A DNA stretch of 64,000 nucleotides from positions 1 through 64,000 of the forward strand of contig CYKH01001670.1 in the NCBI GenBank assembly GCA_001460835.1, written 5' to 3'. Below, one piece after another: positions 39,602 through 49,975 of this stretch; position 1 is the first letter of the stretch; each line of letters begins with the position of its first letter. A model generated the notes under the pieces. That model worked only from the letters and a program-made list of their open reading frames with translations, did not search any database and was not told the origin of the DNA. The position numbers and the translations under genes are program-made. Source of the DNA: Bodo saltans (Eukaryota; Euglenozoa; Kinetoplastea; Eubodonida; Bodonidae).

Positions 39602-41980
39602 ATGGCAATGAACGAGCCACAAGTTCGAGCGCAATGTTTCTTCGTGTACGATGCAGCGCTTTCATCTCTTCGTAGCCCCAGCGATGGGAACATCAATGTC
39701 CTTCCTCAACGGGGAGGCCTTGGCAAGCTTTTGGCAAAAGGGCTCGGTTCACTTAAGGCTGACCGCTCAAGGAAGCGCCTTTTTTATGTTAAAGAAGGAT
39801 GTGTTCAAGTTCGTCAAACAGTAGAAGTTGATCATTTCTACCACAGCTCAGAAGTCATGACGAACCCGCAGCTACCAGGAGACGTGAAGGACATTGTAGA
39901 CGGCGTGTTTCAGCACAATCGAGATGCTTTGTTCGTGGTCGGCGGCTATCAGAACACCAGCACTCGATCACGGCAAATGCACGGCAACACACTGGAGCTC
40001 CCTACCGCCGTGAGTGTTGCCGCAGACTCGACCTTTACGTTCGTACCGCCGCCGAAAGACGCTTGGGGCCTCATGTTGCAGGTGGTTGAATACGTGCTCG
40101 AGAAAGCTGGTGGTGTGAATCTTCCCGTTTCGACAAGCTCCGTTCGCATTCAACTTGACAATGTGGTAGATGCCATCATCCCGCCAGCCTCGCTGAAAGT
40201 GAAATTCGGCGATCCCAACCAAGGGCAGCGAATGCGGCAGCAGTACAGCAAGCTCCTCGCCTTAACGAGCGCCTCCACGTTGGATGTGGAGGATGACGCA
40301 GGAGTGGCAAGGATCACGGATCAGACGGTTTGCAGCATACGATCCATCAATGACTTTTTCCACGTGATCAACTGCTTTTCAGCAACCGCTGGAAGCAAGC
40401 CGCCGCCAGCACGGGGAAACCAGAAAGGTTCGACTCCAGCTCATTGCCTTACCACCCTCTCCGTGGGATATCACAGCGGTGAGACAGCACCTCGTAAAAT
40501 TCACTTTCTTGAGCTTGCAGACTCAGATTGGACCACGACGTCAAAAGAGGATCAAAGCGAATACAGCGGTGCCCTGGACAACTTGACTATGGTCCTTCAT
40601 GGTTTGTCCAACCAAAATGACCTCCTTCTGGATAGCATTACAAGGAAATTTACCCTGACGCACGTACTATGCAGTCAACTTCGCACCTCCAAGACAGACT
40701 TCCTTTACTTTGGTCACACTGGGTACGCAACGAGCTTGCTCTTAATGAAGCAGCTTTCGAAAATATCTGGTAATCCTATTCGTACTGTTCTGCACGGGCC
40801 AGACTTGGAAGGAGAATTAGAGGTTGACGTTGAGCTTCGAAATCATCTTGAAGAAATTCAACGCGAGTGTGAAGCGCTGCAAACAGATGTTGACGACATC
40901 ATCAATCGAAAGTTCGACGTAGATTCACGCATGCGGTCAACAGAGGAAGAAATGGCTCGCCTTGACCAACGCCGTGCAACGATGCTACGAATGTCCTTTG
41001 CGGCGAAGAACCGCGTGGATGGCGAAGCCGCTGACGGTGACGCTGATTTGTTCAACAGCGATTCTCTTTTCGGTTTCAGTGCATTGCCACTCACTGGACA
41101 AAATCGTGACATTCATCTTCTGAACGCAGCCAAATGCTACACGTTGAAAGAAGAGCTCCGGGATCTCCAACGAACACACGTGAAAGTGATGAAAACAGCT
41201 CAAAAGCAATTAGAGCTGCTTGTTGGAGAACGTGCTCGTAGCGAAGGAAAGGTGAGCAAACTGTCTCAAGAGATGGAGCCCATCAAAGAAGCTTGGAGGC
41301 GGCAGTGCGCTCAATTCGCAAAGGAAAAAGATGATCTTCGAAAGGAATATCATGCCAAAGCTGTGTTGATGCTCGAAGGGCGGCGAGCAGAGTGTGAGCG
41401 AAAAAATGAAGAAGCTCGCAAGGCTCAAACCGAAGACGCTGAACGCAGTCGGGCTGCGGCCGAAGAAATTGATCGTCGCGAGAAGGAAGAAGAGGCATTG
41501 CATCGGAAGCGTGTTGCGTACGTTGCCAGTGACGAACACCAACGGCGACGTGCCGATGACAACATGATGGTGCAACAGCTTCGAGAAGTCCAGTCTGAAA
41601 TAGCCGTTCTTGATGAAATGCTGGTTGCGCATTCGAAGGTTGAAGAACGTGAAGAGGCAGCTGTGCAGCACCGCATGCACGAACTTGAGCAGGCGGCTGC
41701 TGTGCTAAACGAATTTGCATTCCGAATGTCGTCGTTGCTGTCCACCGTAGAGAAAAGGATGCATCATACCGCAATGACCCACATAACCGTTCACGAACTT
41801 CAGCAGAAGCACACCACAGAAAGTCTTGAAAGTAAAGCAGCAAAGCTCACTCGGTGGCTTCAGAGCGGTGGCTTGCAGTCTGGTATGTCGTTATCGCCCA
41901 TCGCGTCTCACGGACGGCGGAAGCGAAGTGTTTCTCCCAACGTGTTTATTGCAGAGTCAGTGTTTGCCGAATCTTTGTAA
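39602..41980 (+). CDS. Pseudo-kinesin: degenerate kinesin motor-like domain plus coiled coil
   Basis: The first 390 residues of this 792-residue protein follow the order of kinesin motor elements with the catalytic ones altered. VEVDHFYHSSEV resembles the FDHVF entry. DALFVVGGYQNTSTRSRQMHG (about 108-128) sits where kinesins have the GQTGSGKT P-loop, but the Gly-Lys-Thr is gone. KGSTPAHC (275-282) replaces SSRSH. HFLELADSD (to 309) replaces LVDLAGSE. GALDNLTMVLHGLSNQ and the following LTHVLCSQLRTSKTDFLYF match the SLxALGxVIxAL and SKLTRLLQDSLGG elements. Residues about 415-760 are coiled coil. Such a protein could bind microtubules or a partner kinesin but should not hydrolyse ATP. Family membership is inferred from pattern, not from a search. 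Confidence 0.6.
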   Translation: MAMNEPQVRAQCFFVYDAALSSLRSPSDGNINVLPQRGGLGKLLAKGLGSLKADRSRKRLFYVKEGCVQVRQTVEVDHFYHSSEVMTNPQLPGDVKDIVDGVFQHNRDALFVVGGYQNTSTRSRQMHGNTLELPTAVSVAADSTFTFVPPPKDAWGLMLQVVEYVLEKAGGVNLPVSTSSVRIQLDNVVDAIIPPASLKVKFGDPNQGQRMRQQYSKLLALTSASTLDVEDDAGVARITDQTVCSIRSINDFFHVINCFSATAGSKPPPARGNQKGSTPAHCLTTLSVGYHSGETAPRKIHFLELADSDWTTTSKEDQSEYSGALDNLTMVLHGLSNQNDLLLDSITRKFTLTHVLCSQLRTSKTDFLYFGHTGYATSLLLMKQLSKISGNPIRTVLHGPDLEGELEVDVELRNHLEEIQRECEALQTDVDDIINRKFDVDSRMRSTEEEMARLDQRRATMLRMSFAAKNRVDGEAADGDADLFNSDSLFGFSALPLTGQNRDIHLLNAAKCYTLKEELRDLQRTHVKVMKTAQKQLELLVGERARSEGKVSKLSQEMEPIKEAWRRQCAQFAKEKDDLRKEYHAKAVLMLEGRRAECERKNEEARKAQTEDAERSRAAAEEIDRREKEEEALHRKRVAYVASDEHQRRRADDNMMVQQLREVQSEIAVLDEMLVAHSKVEEREEAAVQHRMHELEQAAAVLNEFAFRMSSLLSTVEKRMHHTAMTHITVHELQQKHTTESLESKAAKLTRWLQSGGLQSGMSLSPIASHGRRKRSVSPNVFIAESVFAESL

Positions 41981-42212
41981 CAAGCACACAACCGTACGTT
42001 CTTTGAGATCTTCTGTACAATATCCCCAAAGACGCTCCGTCGTCATTCTATGGTTTCTCCTGTTCTTAAAGAGACGGTATTGTTGTTGAGCACAATTTTC
42101 GTCTCTTATTTTTCTCATTTACGGCAAAAAAAAAAGGTACACGCATCGTTTCCTCTGAAGACCGATTCCCGTCGTGTTACGAACTGTTACCCATATTCGT
42201 TGTCCAACGGAA

Positions 42213-45200
42213 ATGGAAGAGCAACGCCTCAAGGACAGCGCTCAAAGAATTGTGCTCTCCAAAGAACGCACCAAACTTCTGCTTGAGCGAGCTGAAGGAT
42301 TGGTGGCGTCTCGTTTTGCGTTTAAGACTACTGGGGGTGATACTGCAGAAGAAATGCAACAGCGGGCGTTCGACCTACGCACTGCCATCGCAACACGAGA
42401 AACATTGAAGGGTGAATTAGAACAACACAAAGCGCGACGTGGTCGTCTGACGGAGCTGCATAATGAACTCAACGTCGCCGAGGAAGAAATGTGCGCTGTA
42501 AAGCTCGACATCAATGAACATGAAATGGCTCTTGACGAGTTGTATCTCAAAATTGCAGACGTTGAGAACCACATGAATGTGCTTATCAACGATCTCACTT
42601 CGTTACGTGATCAGCTGCCCAAGCTGTACGAGACAGAGGGGTACCACCGAGGCCAAGTAGATGCTCTTGGCAAGGAGCTCCTTGCGGCAAAAGAAATGGT
42701 AGAAAAGAAACGCCAAATGGTCGTTGAAACGGAAGCCAATTTGAACTTCTTGATGAATGTCGGTATGAGCTCTGTCATGTGGAGTGAGGCCGAGAAGCAA
42801 AAGAATGATAATGTTGCATCGAAGGCGTCCTCCATCGCGAAACGGAAATGGTCAACTGTTGGGAAAGTGAAGGGAGAAGACATCATCTATGATGCAGATC
42901 TCACTCCCAGAACGGCGGACTGGGGAAAAAAGCAACGAGAGTCGAAAGTCAAGTACATGTGGCGAGTCGTGTTCCACGCGATGAAGCTCGGCTACTTGAC
43001 CAATAAAATTCCATTTCCACCAGAAGCGTTTGCAAGGATGATGAATCACATTCACGGCAGCAATGATGCAGAAACGATTCGAGACTTGCACGCGCAGCTC
43101 TCAAACACTCACCGCATTGTACAAGATCAAACAGACGCAATAAAGAAGTTGGAGAGACTTGTTCAAGTCAAGGGAGATCGATTCAAAGAAGCAGAGCTGA
43201 AGCACAGCGCCATTCAGCAAAAGTATGAGAAACTGCGAGTGGAAGCCGCTGCATTGAGGAAAGTGATGGCCACTATGGAAGACAAAAGTGTGTCACAGCT
43301 CCAGAAAGAGAACGAATTGTATGAGGTTGAGCGCCGCAACTTGTACGGAAAACTGTACGGGCGCAAAGCTGAAAGCAGTGCAAACTTATTAGCAAGAAAG
43401 TCGTCCTTCTCTGTGGATGGCGCCGATCGACTAGGGCGGACGGAAAGTTTTGTCGTCAAACCAGTGGAAATGGACATACCCATCATCACGGAGTCTAAGC
43501 ATCTGGGTTTGAATCCACTGAGCTTCGCGGATGGGGCAACAGCTAGGATGTCTCCCGTACACACATCATCACCACGTAACTCATCGCCTTCCAATTTCCG
43601 CCGTGTGCAAACCCTCACAAGTGTCGTGCTCGACGAGCGCGTCAAAGTTGCAGAGCGCGTGCAAGAATTCAATGGCCCCTCAGGCACCGGCTTTCTTCAG
43701 CAACAACTCGATCGCTACGTTGCAGCACAGAAGCAATTTGACACACGACTCAACTCAGCGCAGAGGAGTCGTGCTGCACTATTACGCAAGTTAGAGCTCG
43801 CGGAAGGTCTTGCCATGCACGCATTTGACTCCTTTGCTCGCAACAGGCAGTCGGTTGAAGAAGAGTTGGAAGAGATGATGGTTCACTCTCAAAAGGTGCA
43901 GAAATTGCAACTGGAACGCTATGTGGAAGAACGGAGAGCATACGAAACAAGGATTAGTAAGCTCGAATCGTCCAATTCCACCCTCGAACGAGATTTCGCG
44001 TCCACGCAAGCCTTTGCGGCCTCCTTAGAGTCTCAGTGTGGAACTCTGATGGAAACCAAAGATGCTTTGGAAGACGAGTTACGCAGCACTAAAGCGGCGT
44101 TGGATACTGCGTCTTCCGTGTTTGCTCCGGATGACCTTGGCCCAATCAATGCCACCATTGCAAAAATCAATTCTGTGAAATGCCAAGATCTTGTGGACTA
44201 CGACACGGCCATTGGAAGAATTTTACCAATGAAGTCACAACGCAACTTCACCGGTGTGGTGACACAACTATCTGCTGGGATGCAGCAAAGCTTTCTCTTT
44301 ATTTGCTCACACCTCCGCCGCCTTTTTGAAACTTCGCTTCGACGGACAGCGTTGTCTGTGACAAGTAGTGAAGACATCGCAAAGAAGCTGCAAGAGCAGT
44401 TCGAAACGCTCATCAAATTATCATCGGGAATTGGGCGGATCGGTTTGGACGCGATTGAAAGTTGGGATGCGTTCAAACGGGAGCAGTACAAAGACGCAGC
44501 CACAGATGTGGATGACCTGCCGCAACCACCCCCAGTCTACATTGAAAAACCACCGCCACCATCCGCCGAGGTCGACACTCAAACTGTGGAATCCTCGCTG
44601 AGGGTGGGCAAGAATAATATGAGCAGCCAAACAGCGGTTGTGACCACAAAGACCGTATCCTCAGAGACAACCATTACGCTTGGTAAAGGCAGTGGAGATG
44701 GTCTTGGTTTTGTGTCATCGGACAAAGTCAAGAGGATGGAAGAACTTCTCAAAGCGAAAATACGCGAAGCTGATGATGCTCATCAGCGAATGGAGAATAT
44801 CAAGCAACGCGCTGCGCGTCGTGCCGATCGATTCTCTCGCACGCAAGTGAGTATGAACAAGCATGCTATGCACCTGGAGGATATCGTCGCCACTGCATCA
44901 ACCTTATGGAGCGATGACTTGGCTCACTCTTGCGTATCGGTTCACGATGTCGATCAATGTACTCAAGTGGATCCAGTTGAACTACTCGTTCCACGTGACG
45001 CTCAAACGCAATACTGGATGCCCGACGCACGATCTATTTCAAATACTCATGAACAACAGCAACAACAGGTAGACGTTGTAACAGCAATAGAAGGCGGTGT
45101 TTGTGTTGTCGGAGTATTTCCGAGAGCCCCATTACCTGACAATGGTACGCAGACTGAAGAAGTTGTGAAGAAACAGTTTCACGATGCTGAAGTGATCACT

Positions 45201-48086
45201 GAGTGGACTGCGGCCACATTTGCACCACCGACGAGTGGTAGTGATGGTGAAACAGCATTCTCTCCTCATGCCGCTTCTCAGACACGGCCAACATTCAATA
45301 TTGCCCAGCTTATTACGCTTCCTCCTACGCCAACGGGGACCATGTCAGAAGCTGCTCTGAGCCCCAAATCGAATGCTGCTGTCAGCGGCCCATCGTCGCC
45401 CAGCATGCTTTCGCCGCATAGGACTGGATCCATGAGGTCAGCCGGTGGCGGCGGCGTTCTCTCTTTGATGCAGCATTTTCAATCCCAACCCATCACAGTT
45501 GCATCACCAACACGTGCAGCAGTACCTGTTTCGCACGCCGGTGTTCAAACAGATTTCTCGGTAGGGATCACTGATCAAACAGTTGATCTTGCCGCATTCG
45601 AGGCGTTCTGTGGTGCAGTGTCGGGACGGTCCGCAACGCCACCGGAGCCTCAGACGATCCATGTTCCTGTCGTGGATGAAGAGCTTACTGCAAAGACCAT
45701 TGCGGAGTTTGAAGCGTCATTGGAGACGCGACTGGTTTCTGAATTCGGTCAGCATCGTCAGTACCTCGAAGAGGAACTTGACGCGAAAGCGAAAGACTAT
45801 GATCGGCAACATCAACAAGTGGATCGAGATGCCCTGAAACTCCGACTTCGCGTGTCAGATATGCAACAGAATTATGAGGCCATCGCGGCTTCCGTGACAA
45901 AATTCAAGTTCGCTGCAAAGCAGTTAGAAGAAGCGAAAGCAGAGCTTCAGCAAGAGCGTACTCTGCGGCAGGAAGCGGAAAAACGCCTTGCTGATGCAAA
46001 AAGTCTTGGTGGCAACAATGGGCGAAGGTCCAGCGCAAGACTTGCGCCCTCATCTCAAATATCAACTGAGGCCGCAGTGCCACTTCGCGGTGGTATTTCT
46101 GGCCGCAATCCTTCTATCGTCGCTGCATCCCAACAATCCGAAGACATCGCTGCGGTTGCTACTAACGCAGCGCGCCGCCAAAGTCGAGTTCCAACAGGCC
46201 TTGACCCTGCAGATGCCGATTTGATGCGCACACTACGTCGGGAAAAAGATCAACTTGTGATCCAGCTTGAATCGCTTAAGGCTAAGGTCGCACAGCTCGA
46301 ACAAGAGCTAGAGGAACAAAAACATCAAGCTGTTGGTGCCATGTCAAGTTTTCTGCAACGCGGCTCTTCATCGACTGGACTGCAAACCACTTCTACCACC
46401 AAGAAAGAATCATTTGCTGCAAGAACACTTCAACAACACCGAAGTGCTGCGAAGCGAGGCGGTCTGCCATCGTCGCCCACAAGAATTGAGAGTCCCATTC
46501 CTCATGGCCAAGAAGAACCGCGGCATCAAGTAGAAGCTCAAAGGAGCAGTCCGGATGCTCAAGCCGTTATTTCGTCACCAATTATTCACAGTGCCCATAA
46601 TTTCGCCGATGCCACCCTAGTTGCCCAACTTCAACAGCGAATCAATGACCTTCAGTTGCAGCTCCTTTCTGCTCACAAAGACATCATGGAAACTCGCTCC
46701 GTTGCTGACCGACACCAGCACTCCCAGAAGGAAACGATCGAAGCCCTTCAACGATCGTTGGCTCAAAGTGAGGCGATGGTGAAGAAATCACAATCGGATG
46801 AAGTGCGAGCCAAGAATGATTTGCTGAAAGAACGCGCAGCTCACAACGACTCAGTTGCTATGTTGGAAAACACGGCCGCAGAAACGCAAAAAAAGGCAAC
46901 CAAAATCAGATCCGATTTGGAGAGGCAAGTGCAAACGTTACAAAAGCAACACGAGGCAGCCGAAAAAAGTGCGTTGTCGTACAAACAGCAGTTCCATGCT
47001 TCGCGTGAAGCACTTGAAGAAGTGCGTGGCTCCCTCGCCATCGCGACGGCCCACTATGCATCCAAAGCTCGAGCAGCGGCAAGCCTCGTGAGTCAGTTGC
47101 ACTGCGCATTGGTTGAGTCTGCTGTCGCAATTAAGTCAGCACTAGTTCTCGAAAACTTCCAGCTCGCTGATCCTATGATGGGAGAAACTGCTGTCAAAGT
47201 AATGCGGATGTTAGTTGAGGAAGATGAAGAAGCCGACGTAGCTGCGGCAAACGATCAACTTTTGGACATGAGCAAGTATCTTGGCGACCGCGACGTGGAC
47301 TTGTTGCGCAGAATGACTCTGTCCGTCAAGCACTTCGCAGGCGTCGCTACTATTGCTTCTGCAGAGTCGTCAAGGCCAACAACAAGGGAAGCTGGTGCTG
47401 TTCGAACTGCGTATTCGACACCTCATGCCTTTGCCCTCCCTGCAGGAGTTGGCAACGGGCAGATGGATGACTTTCACGTGGATAGTGCGCCGTTGCCTAT
47501 GACTCCCCGACGGCATCCGCCAACGTCACAATTCCTAGGTGGCTTGATTTTCCCTGTACGCACCGGTGGCACTGGTACATCACCCTCGTCGCAACATCCA
47601 CAAGAAAACCTTGGAAGAATGGAAGAGGTCTCAGCTGCCACTGTTTTGCCACACATTCAACTGCAATCGCGAAGCCCAACTCGTCGACCAGTGTTCAACG
47701 TCAAGCTTGCTGAGGGCGATAAAACGTTTTCATTGTTTTCAACATCTTCAGCGATTCACTCGACGCATGACAAAGGAATTCGTGGCGGAACTCCACAGAT
47801 TCATGACACCTCCTCATCACGGCATGCCCTTCTCGGCTCCTCCCACCAATCATTGCCGTTTGCTGGGGGGCGACTGGCACTGCTGCCCCCTCGTCCAGTA
47901 TCGACGCCTCCAGAATTGTCTGTGGTGAACGGCCTCACTAAGAAAGACGTTGCAGAAGGAACTCATACAGAACAGCATCGTGGTTCTGCTGAAGATTCAT
48001 CGCGCGTTCTTATTCATGGAAATTTGCCGTCTCGTGCTGCGCTCGGTTCGCGAAAAGATAGACGGCGGATTGTCCTTAAGCAGTAG
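42213..48086 (+). CDS. Large coiled-coil protein with a ladder of LC8-type TQT motifs
   Basis: I start at ATG 42213, giving 1957 residues; the open frame begins at a GTG 39 bases earlier. Long coiled-coil segments lie at about 1-200, 290-400, 490-640, 840-880, 1160-1260, 1340-1390 and 1470-1620, separated by Ser/Pro-rich disordered stretches, with a long disordered C-terminus from about 1730. Between about 785 and 1115, motifs of the dynein light chain LC8 type recur: DTQTV (788-792), CTQVD (916-920), AQTQ (930-933), GTQTE (978-982) and GVQTD (1110-1114). Proteins of this design are multivalent LC8-bound scaffolds in other eukaryotes. A centrosomal, basal-body or flagellar scaffold is plausible. 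No orthologue recognised. Confidence 0.7.
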   Translation: MEEQRLKDSAQRIVLSKERTKLLLERAEGLVASRFAFKTTGGDTAEEMQQRAFDLRTAIATRETLKGELEQHKARRGRLTELHNELNVAEEEMCAVKLDINEHEMALDELYLKIADVENHMNVLINDLTSLRDQLPKLYETEGYHRGQVDALGKELLAAKEMVEKKRQMVVETEANLNFLMNVGMSSVMWSEAEKQKNDNVASKASSIAKRKWSTVGKVKGEDIIYDADLTPRTADWGKKQRESKVKYMWRVVFHAMKLGYLTNKIPFPPEAFARMMNHIHGSNDAETIRDLHAQLSNTHRIVQDQTDAIKKLERLVQVKGDRFKEAELKHSAIQQKYEKLRVEAAALRKVMATMEDKSVSQLQKENELYEVERRNLYGKLYGRKAESSANLLARKSSFSVDGADRLGRTESFVVKPVEMDIPIITESKHLGLNPLSFADGATARMSPVHTSSPRNSSPSNFRRVQTLTSVVLDERVKVAERVQEFNGPSGTGFLQQQLDRYVAAQKQFDTRLNSAQRSRAALLRKLELAEGLAMHAFDSFARNRQSVEEELEEMMVHSQKVQKLQLERYVEERRAYETRISKLESSNSTLERDFASTQAFAASLESQCGTLMETKDALEDELRSTKAALDTASSVFAPDDLGPINATIAKINSVKCQDLVDYDTAIGRILPMKSQRNFTGVVTQLSAGMQQSFLFICSHLRRLFETSLRRTALSVTSSEDIAKKLQEQFETLIKLSSGIGRIGLDAIESWDAFKREQYKDAATDVDDLPQPPPVYIEKPPPPSAEVDTQTVESSLRVGKNNMSSQTAVVTTKTVSSETTITLGKGSGDGLGFVSSDKVKRMEELLKAKIREADDAHQRMENIKQRAARRADRFSRTQVSMNKHAMHLEDIVATASTLWSDDLAHSCVSVHDVDQCTQVDPVELLVPRDAQTQYWMPDARSISNTHEQQQQQVDVVTAIEGGVCVVGVFPRAPLPDNGTQTEEVVKKQFHDAEVITEWTAATFAPPTSGSDGETAFSPHAASQTRPTFNIAQLITLPPTPTGTMSEAALSPKSNAAVSGPSSPSMLSPHRTGSMRSAGGGGVLSLMQHFQSQPITVASPTRAAVPVSHAGVQTDFSVGITDQTVDLAAFEAFCGAVSGRSATPPEPQTIHVPVVDEELTAKTIAEFEASLETRLVSEFGQHRQYLEEELDAKAKDYDRQHQQVDRDALKLRLRVSDMQQNYEAIAASVTKFKFAAKQLEEAKAELQQERTLRQEAEKRLADAKSLGGNNGRRSSARLAPSSQISTEAAVPLRGGISGRNPSIVAASQQSEDIAAVATNAARRQSRVPTGLDPADADLMRTLRREKDQLVIQLESLKAKVAQLEQELEEQKHQAVGAMSSFLQRGSSSTGLQTTSTTKKESFAARTLQQHRSAAKRGGLPSSPTRIESPIPHGQEEPRHQVEAQRSSPDAQAVISSPIIHSAHNFADATLVAQLQQRINDLQLQLLSAHKDIMETRSVADRHQHSQKETIEALQRSLAQSEAMVKKSQSDEVRAKNDLLKERAAHNDSVAMLENTAAETQKKATKIRSDLERQVQTLQKQHEAAEKSALSYKQQFHASREALEEVRGSLAIATAHYASKARAAASLVSQLHCALVESAVAIKSALVLENFQLADPMMGETAVKVMRMLVEEDEEADVAAANDQLLDMSKYLGDRDVDLLRRMTLSVKHFAGVATIASAESSRPTTREAGAVRTAYSTPHAFALPAGVGNGQMDDFHVDSAPLPMTPRRHPPTSQFLGGLIFPVRTGGTGTSPSSQHPQENLGRMEEVSAATVLPHIQLQSRSPTRRPVFNVKLAEGDKTFSLFSTSSAIHSTHDKGIRGGTPQIHDTSSSRHALLGSSHQSLPFAGGRLALLPPRPVSTPPELSVVNGLTKKDVAEGTHTEQHRGSAEDSSRVLIHGNLPSRAALGSRKDRRRIVLKQ

Positions 48087-48335
48087 ACACTTGTGCCACG
48101 CACATCAATTATTCAAACAAGGAAATATCAAGTGACACAATCTACGCAGAACTTTCATGTCGTCGTCATTGTTGTATTTGCCTGACTTCGGCAGCATATT
48201 GTACAGTACAATCCAATCCGCTAGTCAGTCTTATTTTTTCGTTAACATTCGATTTGTCATCATTGTGAAGCTCTCTTGGTTGTTTATGTGTGGCACAATA
48301 TTGTCTAAAGAGTTACCCCAAAATACTGTATTTGC

Positions 48336-49838
48336 ATGCGCAGCGGAGTGCTTGAAAAAATCCGTGTGCTGGAGGCTGATCTTGAGAGTTGCCGCGAGGG
48401 CGTCGTCCAGCAACTTTTGATGAAATTGTCTCATCCTCGGCATCGTATTCTTCGTGATCATTTTGTGTTACAGCAATCAGCAATTGCACAAAAGCTCAGC
48501 GACAAACTCCTCGATTGTTATCTCGACGAAGATGAAATCACGCAAGTAAAAGAGGAACCCACCGAAGAAGGCGATGTCCTCGAAGCGATTCGTGATTTCG
48601 ATGCGAAAGTCGCAGAACTGCGCGAGTACCACAAGCGGTATGTCAACGCTCGTCCCATCGAAAAGTCCCTAGCAACTCCTGACCCATCATTGTTGGAAAA
48701 TGTGTTCACTGTTGCCGAACAGTATGGAAGTTACTTTGACTTGCAATCTCATTATCAAGCGTATCAGAACTTCTGCGTCGAATCGCGACTGAAAGGTGCT
48801 TCATACGTTGCATCTTTCCCAGCAACCCTCGAACTTCATAAATTTGTGGAAACCCTTCCCACGCTCCTGCTCGCAGGTATTCCTTTACGGCAAAAGGTGT
48901 CCGCCTTCGATGTCTACAAGGCATTCGTATTTGGTCTGCGAGATTACCTTCAGGCGTTCTATGAACGTTACAAGCCTCTGGATCAGACACCGCTCATGGA
49001 AGACTTAGAGATCGCCTCAAAAGGCTACATCGAGTTTCGCGATGTTGTTGTGAAAAATAATTTGACGCAACCACAGCACTTGAAGAGGTTCGAAAAGACA
49101 TTTGCTGTTTGGGATTACTCAAGTGCGTTGGAAGTAGGAGTGACTGCAGCCCAGGTGACTGAAGTTGGTGTGTGCGAAGCTCAAATCGTCAGAATTCTGT
49201 CGACGAGCCTTGCAGAGATCTTCACAGCGACAGAAAAGAAGACATCTCGCATGGGAAGCAAGACCATTGAGGAAATTGAGCGAGAGCGAAAGGAAGATGA
49301 TCGTCTGTTTTTCGAAAGTATCGCTGTTGCCGAAAAGCACTCCGCGACGGCTGCGTTTGTGGATCGCGTTGCGAAGGCTGAATTGACAAGCGTTGCCCAA
49401 GCTGCACAGCAAATGCAAAGCGCTGCGGGAGCTCAAGACGACGAAGAAGAAGCTGAATTCCTCGGCCCAGATGGCAAGCCGTTGCCCAAGTGGCTCGTCA
49501 AGATCATGCAGCTGAAAAAGAAGTTCAAGTGCGACGTTTGTGGTGGCGAAGTCTTTAAAGGGCTCAAAATGTACCGCGAACATTTTGTGTTAGAACGTCA
49601 TGCAGAGGGCCTCCGTCAGCTCGGCGTTGGATCCGCACATCTGCATCACTTCATTGGCATCAATGAAATGGGTGATGTGCTTCGTTTCCGTGATATTCTG
49701 AGACAACGTTTAGATTTGATGAACATTCGAAAGAGGATGAGAGACGACGAAGAAAATGAAGAAACACAAGACGTCAATGGAAATGTGATGACGAAGAAAA
49801 GTTTTATCGTGTTCCAAGGAAGGCGTAACAACCTTTAA
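48336..49838 (+). CDS. SF3A3: Splicing factor 3A subunit 3 (SF3a60/Prp9)
   Basis: The 500-residue protein matches SF3a60 (human 501 residues) along its length. The N-terminal helices and the motif YGSYFDLQSHYQAYQNF agree with the family's YGRYLDLHDCYLKYINL. The segment LGPDGKPLPKWLVKIMQLKKKFKC matches WDGKPIPYWLYKLHGL. The C-terminal matrin-type zinc finger has C399, C402, H416 and H422 and is followed by the family's VNKKTY-like end (VMTKKSF). SF3a60 is part of the U2 snRNP. In kinetoplastids U2 acts mainly in spliced-leader trans-splicing, and in cis-splicing of very few genes. The Pro- and Glu-rich SAP-like middle of animal proteins is reduced here. Confidence 0.9.
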   Translation: MRSGVLEKIRVLEADLESCREGVVQQLLMKLSHPRHRILRDHFVLQQSAIAQKLSDKLLDCYLDEDEITQVKEEPTEEGDVLEAIRDFDAKVAELREYHKRYVNARPIEKSLATPDPSLLENVFTVAEQYGSYFDLQSHYQAYQNFCVESRLKGASYVASFPATLELHKFVETLPTLLLAGIPLRQKVSAFDVYKAFVFGLRDYLQAFYERYKPLDQTPLMEDLEIASKGYIEFRDVVVKNNLTQPQHLKRFEKTFAVWDYSSALEVGVTAAQVTEVGVCEAQIVRILSTSLAEIFTATEKKTSRMGSKTIEEIERERKEDDRLFFESIAVAEKHSATAAFVDRVAKAELTSVAQAAQQMQSAAGAQDDEEEAEFLGPDGKPLPKWLVKIMQLKKKFKCDVCGGEVFKGLKMYREHFVLERHAEGLRQLGVGSAHLHHFIGINEMGDVLRFRDILRQRLDLMNIRKRMRDDEENEETQDVNGNVMTKKSFIVFQGRRNNL

Positions 49839-49921
49839 AACATCTACGTTTTTTTGCGTACATTTCTAATTCGTGTGCATGTTCCTAATTGATGTTGTAG
49901 TGCAGTCTCACTCCATCAATG

Positions 49922-49962
49922 TTCTGTTTGTTGCCTCTTGTCAATTTTTGTGGGTCATACAG
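49922..49962 (+). promoter_or_regulatory. Predicted trans-splice acceptor that fixes the start at 49976
   Basis: A T-rich tract (49922-49950) with AG at 49961-49962 overlaps the codons following an upstream in-frame ATG at 49919. That ATG would be removed by splicing, leaving ATG 49976 as the first AUG. Confidence 0.5.
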
Positions 49963-49975
49963 TTTTCGTACAAAC

